A stretch of 64,000 nt of DNA from Anaspis maculata (taxonomy: Eukaryota; Arthropoda; Insecta; Coleoptera; Scraptiidae): the NCBI GenBank assembly GCA_949128115.1, contig OX421968.1:6200001-6264000 (forward strand). The letters run 5' to 3'. A model generated the notes under the pieces. It saw only the letters and a list, made by a program, of their open reading frames with translations. It searched no databases and had not been told where the DNA came from. A program made the translations under genes and the position numbers. Shown piece after piece: positions 58,301-64,000 of the stretch (its first letter is position 1; each line of letters opens with the position of its first letter).

Positions 58301-59698
58301 TTAGTATATTACTTCAGCATCTCGGAGAATTTTTTCCAGCGATACTATTTCTCGGACGACTCCGACGTCCCCGGTGTTCCGCTGTGCACTCAATGTTACT
58401 AATCGATCTATAACGCCATTTATGTCAGTGAAATATTCACCTACTAGGGACCTCTTCGCAAATCGCCGTCGTCCCATATCATTCATAAAGGAGCCATTCC
58501 CCGCACGATCATCAATGTTCTCGAAGTCGCTCCCCGAACACCTCTTATCTTCATCCTTAGATGAAAAACAGTGCTTGTACGCATTCTGATATCCGCCACT
58601 CGGTGTAAGTCGCGCCCTTGAAGAAACTTCTTTTGTATTACTGAAGCTCTTACACCACATGTTTTGATCCTCGTCCTCAGATGAAAAACGGCGCTCATAT
58701 GCATTTTTATACCCCGTACGCGGATTGATAAGCGAACTCGAAGAAAGTTCTTTGGCAGCGTTGAAATCACCAGAGCTATCGTATAACACATCGTCACTAT
58801 CAGCTTTCAAGACAGAGTCCTCCGAGGATTTAGCAGTGTTCGCATATTTAGAAGCGAGACGTGATTTGACTTGATCTCCCGATGAAAAACGTGGTCTGAA
58901 CACGCTAACATAATTATAGGCTTTGGACGTCCCAACCTGAGAGCTGTGAAAATCTTCTTTATTACCGGAGAACTTGGTAGTGGAGTCCTCATTTGCTCTT
59001 TCATAACCATCTGCATCCTCGTCATCATACACATCTGATGGTTCCGATATCATGCTGGCTGATGATGACAGCACTGGCGAAGGTCCCGGTTGAGGCCCTG
59101 ATGATGCTAGGAGCTGTAGCGACGTATTCGAGGAAGCTTTGGTTGGATACTTCATAACCATAGTCGAATTATTCGAGCTGACGTCAAAAGTCTCGAGATT
59201 TTTACAAGAGACGGTCTCAGCCGCTTTGTCAGGATCTACCACTTGCTGCAAATTGCGTTCCCTGCAGCCTCTAAGTGAAATGTCTGGATGTCGTTTCATG
59301 AATCCTCTGCACCAATCAAAAGATGCTGCTTGTTGTTTATCCCAGCGTTGTGGATAGCTCTTGTTTAGCAGCCTAGCCTGTTCTAGAGCGAATTTACACA
59401 CGTGCTTGCGTGTCACGCCATGTGGCATTTTCGATGCTGCTTTGATATAATCAGCGAGCATCAACTCCTCATCTTTTGAGAAGATTCTCCTATTCCCGAT
59501 ATTTGGATTATAGACATACACGCCGTTCACTTTCTTAACCCGTCGCAACAGCCGCCCCAGTGTAGATGCGGGAATACATAATGACCTAGCGATCGCTCTG
59601 CGCGAGCCACCACGTCGGACTTCGGCTACAGCCTTTTGAATTGTTTCAGAACTAATTTGATTTCTCATGTTTCTTTCAGGATCAGCAGCTTCATTCAC
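58301..59698 (-). CDS. psq/CENP-B-type DNA-binding protein without transposase core
   Basis: An intact single ORF of 465 codons. Residues about 14-57 form a Pipsqueak-type helix-turn-helix (KAVAEVRRGGSRRAIARSL...STLGRLL). Residues about 70-150 resemble the second, CENP-B/Tigger-type DNA-binding domain, ending in FDWCRGFMKRHPDISLRG. In pogo/Tigger transposases a DDE domain of about 200 residues would follow. Here residues 160-400 are instead Ser/Asp-rich and probably disordered, with three copies of a Y-x(6-8)-FSS-x-DE-like motif (FSS at 271, 338, 378; the last two 40 residues apart). A helical-looking C-terminus (420-465) ends the protein. It probably acts in the nucleus as a DNA-binding factor. 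A TATAAAA (59,746-59,752, minus) lies about 50 bp before the ATG. It sits beside the 59-bp repeat array, a possible binding target by inference only. It may be a captured or domesticated transposase N-terminus. Confidence 0.8.
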   Translation of the reverse strand: MNEAADPERNMRNQISSETIQKAVAEVRRGGSRRAIARSLCIPASTLGRLLRRVKKVNGVYVYNPNIGNRRIFSKDEELMLADYIKAASKMPHGVTRKHVCKFALEQARLLNKSYPQRWDKQQAASFDWCRGFMKRHPDISLRGCRERNLQQVVDPDKAAETVSCKNLETFDVSSNNSTMVMKYPTKASSNTSLQLLASSGPQPGPSPVLSSSASMISEPSDVYDDEDADGYERANEDSTTKFSGNKEDFHSSQVGTSKAYNYVSVFRPRFSSGDQVKSRLASKYANTAKSSEDSVLKADSDDVLYDSSGDFNAAKELSSSSLINPRTGYKNAYERRFSSEDEDQNMWCKSFSNTKEVSSRARLTPSGGYQNAYKHCFSSKDEDKRCSGSDFENIDDRAGNGSFMNDMGRRRFAKRSLVGEYFTDINGVIDRLVTLSAQRNTGDVGVVREIVSLEKILRDAEVIY

Positions 59699-59745
59699 TG
59701 AACAAAGATCGCTCGCGACTGGCTATTAATCGGAGGTGTTCGAGG

Positions 59746-59752
59746 TTTTATA
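59746..59752 (-). promoter_or_regulatory. TATA box of the psq gene
   Basis: TATAAAA on the minus strand, 48 bp upstream of the start codon at 59,698. The spacing allows a short 5' UTR of about 20 nt. Confidence 0.5.
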
Positions 59753-59759
59753 GCTATAA

Positions 59760-60716
59760 CCGCTATGGTGCAATGTTTCAACCATAACAAGTCGGCATGC
59801 TCTGCTAGATAATTTGACATGTGCCAGCAGCACTAGTCGACATGTTTTATCCGTAGAGACGGCATGGTCTGAGAGTCAAAGCGCTGTGCATTAACCATCA
59901 GTCGTCATGCCATATCACCTAGATCATCACGTTTTAAGCGTCGGGTCGGCATGGGCTGCTAGCAATGACGTCATGCCTTACCCAACAGCTCGTCATGCCA
60001 TAATCAGCTCGTGATGTTTTAACCGACGACCATGCGGAATTAGGCAAGGTTCAGCTGGATGATCTATTGAGGTATATTATAGATGGATAGATTAATAGAA
60101 TCATTTAAGCATCGGGTCGGCATGAGCTGTCAACAGTGACGTCATGCTTTAACCACCACCGCGTCATGCCATAAGTCGGCATGAGCTGTCAACAGTGACG
60201 TCATGCTTTAACCACCACCGCGTCATGCCATAAGTCGGCATGAGCTGTCAACAGTGACGTCATGCTTTAACCACCACCGCGTCATGCCATAAGTCGGCAT
60301 GAGCTGTCAACAGTGACGTCATGCTTTAACCACCACCGCGTCATGCCATAAGTCGGCATGAGCTGTCAACAGTGACGTCATGCTTTAACCACCAGCGCGT
60401 CATGCCATAAGTCGGCATGAGCTGTCAACAGTGACGTCATGCTTTAACCACCACCGCGTCATGCCATAAGTCGGCATGAGCTGTCAACAGTGACGTCATG
60501 CTTTAACCACCAGCGCGTCATGCCATAAGTCGGCATGAGCTGTCAACAGTGACGTCATGATTTAACTGGCAGCTCGTCATGCCATAATCAGCTCGTGATG
60601 TTTTAACCGACGACCATGTGGAATTAGGCATGGTTCAGCCGGCTGATCTAATGAGGCATATTATAGATGGATAGATTAATAGAATCATTTAAGCGCCGAG
60701 TCGGCATGGGCTGCTA
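59760..60716. repeat. Homologous-region-like repeat cluster with 59-bp array
   Basis: From 59,760 variants of GTCGGCATG and CGTCATGCCATA recur. The core (60,121-60,592) is eight tandem 59-bp units starting at 60,121, 60,180, 60,239, 60,298, 60,357, 60,416, 60,475 and 60,534. Each contains TGACGTCA and the imperfect palindrome ATGCCATAAGTCGGCAT. A direct repeat of about 139 bp brackets the array (59,986-60,124 and 60,571-60,708). Units are almost identical except the last. No spacers, hence not CRISPR. It resembles viral homologous regions that act as origins or enhancers; that role is inferred. Confidence 0.85.
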
Positions 60717-61010
60717 GCGCGTCTGGGTAAATACAAAGTACTTTTTGAAAAAGGTTATACCCCCAACTGGACGACGGAGCTGTTTCGCATCAGACGAGTG
60801 AAACCGAATAGCAATCCACCTACATATCTTATTGAAGATCTAAAGGGTTCGCCGATCATGGGATGTTTTTACGAACGAGAACTACAGAAAACTAAACATC
60901 CCGAGATCTATCTGGTGGAAAAAGTTTTGAAAAAAACCGGTTCGAGGCTTTACGTTAAATATTTGGGCATGCCCGATCGAGGGTGGATTGCGAGAGCAGA
61001 CGTTGTTTGA
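60717..61010 (+). pseudogene. Maverick/Polinton-type integrase, C-terminal fragment
   Basis: The open frame begins at the junction with the repeat cluster and reads FEKGYTPNWTTELFRIRRV, then PPTYLIEDLKG, GCFYERELQK, and a chromodomain-like YLVEKVLKKTGSRLYVKYLG with GWIARADVV and a stop at 61,008-61,010. This SH3-like plus chromodomain tail is characteristic of retroviral-type integrases of Mavericks/Polintons and related adintoviruses. The catalytic core (about 200 residues with DDE) is missing, so it cannot integrate DNA. There is no start codon of its own. Divergence within the tail is low, which suggests fairly recent loss. Confidence 0.8.
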
Positions 61011-61136
61011 ACCAGCAACCTCGTCGATCACACTTAACGTCAGAGAGCCGGTGAAATAAGGTGTCTGGAGCAAAAACGTCCCGATCACAGCCGTCATAAA
61101 CTCCATCGGCGCTATCGCCATAAGCAACGTAGCCAT

Positions 61137-61480
61137 CATCACCAACAACGTGATAACATCACCAGCAACTCCATATCATCATAAAGCAACATCACTGTTA
61201 TCGTCATATCATCGCAAGCATCATCATCTCTATCGTCATATCAACGTAAGGATCATCACCGCTATCGCCATATCATCACAAGCATCATCACCGCTAACGT
61301 TATTTCATCATAAAACAACGTCATATTATCATATTCATCACCCTCGCTATCGCCATATCATCGCAAGCATCATCACCTCTATCGTCATATCAACGTAAGG
61401 ATCATCACCGGCATATCGAGATAAGCAGCTAGCATTATAAGCATCGTAAACATCTTCATAGCATCGCCAGCACCAACGTC
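61137..61480. repeat. CATCATCAC-rich degenerate repeat
   Basis: Built from ATCATCACCGCTATCGCCAT-like phrases. A segment starting CGCAAGCATCATCA is repeated at 61,213 and 61,362, a period of 149 bp. The His/Ser-rich ORF through it (61,150-61,398) has no other support. Confidence 0.7.
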
Positions 61481-61492
61481 AAACAAAGAGAG

Positions 61493-61702
61493 ATGCCCAC
61501 CTTGTTCAGCCCCTGGCAGTCTATCGAAAAAATGTTACGGTATTATGACGAAGCCATCGTTCAAGAGACCGAATTACTATATCAAACAACTCTGAACGGA
61601 TCAGCTGCAAGGATACGAGTTGGGCTTAGCATCGCCAGAGGACTCTCACCAGCAATCATCATTAGAGAGACCTGGGATCTGGTCACCCAGAGAGAGACGT
61701 AA
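61493..61702 (+). CDS. Hypothetical 69-residue protein
   Basis: Starts MPTLFSPWQSIEKMLRYYDE and ends at TAA before a GAGAGAGA-rich stretch. It is predicted to be largely helical, with no membrane segment or signal peptide. I do not recognise it. GC content and lack of repeats set it apart from the CATCATC region just upstream. It could be a real small gene of the Polinton-like unit or a remnant. Confidence 0.35.
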   Translation: MPTLFSPWQSIEKMLRYYDEAIVQETELLYQTTLNGSAARIRVGLSIARGLSPAIIIRETWDLVTQRET

Positions 61703-62240
61703 GCCAAGTCATTGAGCGAGAGGGTATAGAGAGAGAGAAAGCTAGAGCACTAGGGTATTTGCACGTCAGGGTGTGGTGCAATTGCTTGTTACTAAACCAC
61801 CCTGCGTCGAGCCTGCGTCACAGTCAAAATGCATGACATGAGCTGTCAATATTTTTGTTGAGGTTATTAAGTCGACCGTTTGATGGTTTCATCTTTCAAC
61901 ACAGATTTTCTCACTAAATTTAACAGAAACTCTTAAAAACTGTTTTAGGCATGTATATTGTATTCCATACATAGCAGATGCTTTCGTACACCGTATTTCA
62001 AGTACTGCTGGCATTTCGTCGAACGTAGGTTTCATCATCCAACTCATTCCCTCGAACACAAATTCCGTTGATCGTTGAATGCCGTAACCGTCGACGTGGT
62101 GACCCCATCAAGAAGATAGATTTGTAATTGCCGTAAGCGCAGTAGGTATATTATGTATTTCAGTAGGTACTGGCCCCGAACAGCTGGAAAACCCAAAAAG
62201 TACAATAATAGAAGTTCATCAATTTTGCAAGATTCTATAC

Positions 62241-62352
62241 CTGATGGTTTCTTCGGCAAGGAAAACATCACATCTTCCCGACTCTTGTACTGCTTCACGG
62301 TGCACCTTTTTCGTTTTGGCATTTTTAGCCCGGATTTCGGCGATTTCGGCAT
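62241..62352 (-). CDS. Possible THAP-like first exon (tentative)
   Basis: On the minus strand an ATG at 62,352 opens MPKSPKSGLKMPKRKRC, then TVKQYKSREDVMFSLPKKPS, up to a donor GTATAG (62,240). THAP zinc fingers of insect transposon-derived proteins begin with a C-x(n)-C followed by a K-S-R and F-x-x-P-K pattern. Here the second Cys would be Tyr, so the finger is broken if homology is right. No downstream exon is identified. Confidence 0.25.
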
Positions 62353-62579
62353 GCAAAATAATGACAATTCAAGATTGTAAACAAATCGGGGAAATGACAA
62401 ATGTCAATAGCAACCACGCCCACCCAGCTGACTATGTTTAAAATTTTGACGAGGCCAGGAAATGCCGAGACACTGACAAAGAATACCGATATATCCCTTT
62501 CATAGCTTCGTCACTCTATAGTACAGTCTCTCTAATCATCATCATATCGCATGCAAATTCGAGCCGAATATCTTTCACC

Positions 62580-63032
62580 ATGCGGGAATGGAGTGAATTA
62601 ATAGAGCTCTTGCCCTCTTCGACTGCATCAACTTCGAACGTTCCGAATGGTGATATGAAAATTTTCGAGAACTATACTCTAAAATTGGGTTCATCTGCAG
62701 GCATCGGACATCTACATAGCAGGGCCCAGACCGTCTATCTGCATGAAAATTTTCTACAACAAATTGCACGAATGAGAGATATCATTAGCTATAGATTAGA
62801 GGCTCTAGAATCAATGAATTTTAAAAAATTTTATACTGATTTATTATCAAGCTCCTTTAAAATAACGAGCGATGTATCGAACTCGAACGTTTCTATGTAT
62901 AAAGTTCTCAAACAGATTTTGGCTGGTTTCAAATCTAATGAAAAAGTTTCATGCATGCTAGAGTTCCTCGAACTACACTACGAGGATGTATTATCGGATT
63001 ATGAACGACTGAAGACATGTATTAATTTTTGA
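62580..63032 (+). CDS. Hypothetical 150-residue protein of the Polinton-like unit
   Basis: An intact ORF from an ATG at 62,580 with ACC upstream (good context). A Ser/Thr-rich N-terminus (residues 10-25) is followed by a body that looks helical (about 57-150: FLQQIARMRDIISYRLEALE and onward), with no membrane span, Cys cluster or known catalytic motif. A TATAT at about 62,490 lies 90 bp upstream. The stop TGA (63,030-63,032) overlaps AATAAA (63,032-63,037), a compact arrangement typical of viral and Polinton genes. It ends about 105 bp before the right inverted repeat. I do not recognise the family. Confidence 0.65.
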   Translation: MREWSELIELLPSSTASTSNVPNGDMKIFENYTLKLGSSAGIGHLHSRAQTVYLHENFLQQIARMRDIISYRLEALESMNFKKFYTDLLSSSFKITSDVSNSNVSMYKVLKQILAGFKSNEKVSCMLEFLELHYEDVLSDYERLKTCINF

Positions 63033-63037
63033 ATAAA
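63032..63037 (+). terminator. AATAAA polyadenylation signal overlapping the stop codon
   Basis: The last base of TGA is the first A of AATAAA, leaving essentially no 3' UTR before the signal. The following A-run and TG-containing stretch (63,045-63,072) suit cleavage. Confidence 0.6.
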
Positions 63038-63138
63038 ACTCTTGAAAAAATGATTGCCTGGTTTTTTTCAACGGCTACTGCTAATTAACGCATGCCGAAC
63101 TGTCTCATACCCCACAACATCTTTACAGCTAAACCATG

Positions 63139-64000
63139 CGATTCCAGGTAAACGGTGTTCATTATGCTCATTCACAGCTGGGTTTATAAAAAAAGCGAGT
63201 GCACTCGTAGTTTTCACCCAAGTGGCACTGCTTCCCCATGCTTTAGAAAGTGGTATAGAAGCCGTCTCGTTGTGTTGCTAAATGGTTTTTCCAAAGTGCT
63301 CGTAGAATTATCTCCATACACCATCATCATATCACCATTTTCCTCGAAACTATGATGGCACATAATTCTATAATATACCCCGAGCTTTGAGAGCATGAAT
63401 TTTTTAAAGAACAGGTACCTATCGGTTTTGTATGATAATAGCACTTTATACCTGCAGACCCTCGGTCGGAAACCTCACCTTATGCATCTAACAGGCCTCA
63501 AATATATCCATGTCGCTGTGGGATGATAGACAGGGATGGAGCCGATATAGCGCGCTTTGTCACATGCGGCGCTTAGGTCTTCTCGCGAGAAAAAGCCCTT
63601 AATTCGCCGGTTTACAATCCATAGACGAGCTATATCTAACATGCAGTTTCGCTCACCTCATCGAACAATCCCGGTTTACCACCCGTCGCTCCCTACCCTC
63701 CACCCTCTGGCAGGGGATATCATACCAATAGTGGATTTGAATATTTGAATTTTTGAATTGTGACGAAGGTAAAAATGGCCGTTAAAACACAGCTAGATGA
63801 TGTACCGAGGTATCTATTACCCCCTACCATCAAAAACATCATGATGATTAGTACAACAGTTAGCTATGTATCGGTTCATCTGTCCAGAGCATGTCGACTT
63901 GTTTTGGTTAATACATTCCGACGTAGCGAGCATATAGAAAAATTAGATATCTCATCTCAGAAAAATTAGGTACCTCATCTAATTTTTTTAAAACGCTGTG
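63139..64000 (-). repeat. Right long inverted repeat (continues past window)
   Basis: Reverse complement of 55,160-56,022 with few substitutions. It still pairs at the last base, so the true end lies beyond 64,000. The ORFs at 63,155-63,355, 63,557-63,748 and 63,760-63,969 are mirror images of those on the left. Confidence 0.9.

Noticed and set aside
60121..60592. Possible CRISPR array
   Set aside because: The 59-bp units are contiguous with no unique spacers, and the setting is eukaryotic.
61150..61398. His/Ser-rich 82-codon ORF
   Set aside because: Produced by the CATCATCAC repeat; a 149-bp internal duplication explains its pattern.

Overview
This is eukaryotic, almost certainly insect, DNA. 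It is AT-rich, has spliceosomal-type exon borders and no prokaryotic gene organisation. It is crowded with arthropod-type transposable elements: tRNA-headed SINEs, LINE 3' ends, TA-, TTAA- and 8-bp-duplicating MITEs, a RAG1/Transib-like transposase and a Maverick/Polinton integrase tail. I cannot place the species. The only host protein-coding sequence I can defend is one internal exon at 25.7 kb, resembling class C orphan GPCRs (GPR158/179; fly smog/CG31760). The window is therefore mostly intron or intergenic DNA that has been rebuilt repeatedly by transposons.

Layout. 1-9.8 kb: a foldback element cut by the window edge, two LINE 3' ends, palindromic repeat pieces and a paired-CRE candidate promoter. 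10-14.6 kb: 'block A' of a large dispersed repeat, with two units of a ~214-bp satellite and a TTAA-flanked MITE, then a 1,577-bp palindromic element. 15-17.5 kb: a broken RAG1/Transib-like transposase interrupted by a LINE tail. 17.7-24.2 kb: TA-flanked MITEs, a ~260-bp satellite in an alternating two-monomer pattern, and two SINEs nested in them. 25.7 kb: the GPCR exon, followed by a degenerate LINE reverse transcriptase in antisense. 26.6-31.8 kb: foldback elements, including a hAT-like MITE that swallowed a 2.46-kb palindromic Tc1/mariner-type element. 32-38 kb: little that is recognisable apart from one SINE, microsatellites and fragments. 38.8-41.7 kb: a second 1,578-bp palindromic element and a hAT-like MITE with a perfect 8-bp duplication. 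42.2-48.5 kb: 'block B', the inverted counterpart of block A, carrying 12 satellite units, a 1,040-bp TA-flanked MITE and a 1,080-bp palindrome. 48.5-54 kb: further dispersed repeats and small foldbacks.

54.2-64 kb differs in composition and looks like a derivative of a Maverick/Polinton (or related virus-like) element. It has inverted repeats of at least 862 bp (55,160-56,022 and 63,139-64,000), with the right one running off the window. Between them lie two inverted copies of a Polinton-type integrase C-terminus, a 465-codon gene with psq/CENP-B-type DNA-binding domains but no transposase catalytic core, a 59-bp x 8 repeat array resembling viral homologous-region origins, and a compact 150-codon gene whose stop codon overlaps its AATAAA. 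No polymerase, ATPase, protease or capsid gene is seen, so the unit is probably non-autonomous. It is the best candidate here for something undescribed.

Several insertions can be proved without a database. Block A against block B, and the repeats at 18.9 and 50.1 kb against 40.8 kb, supply filled and empty sites that fix the element ends and target duplications to the base.
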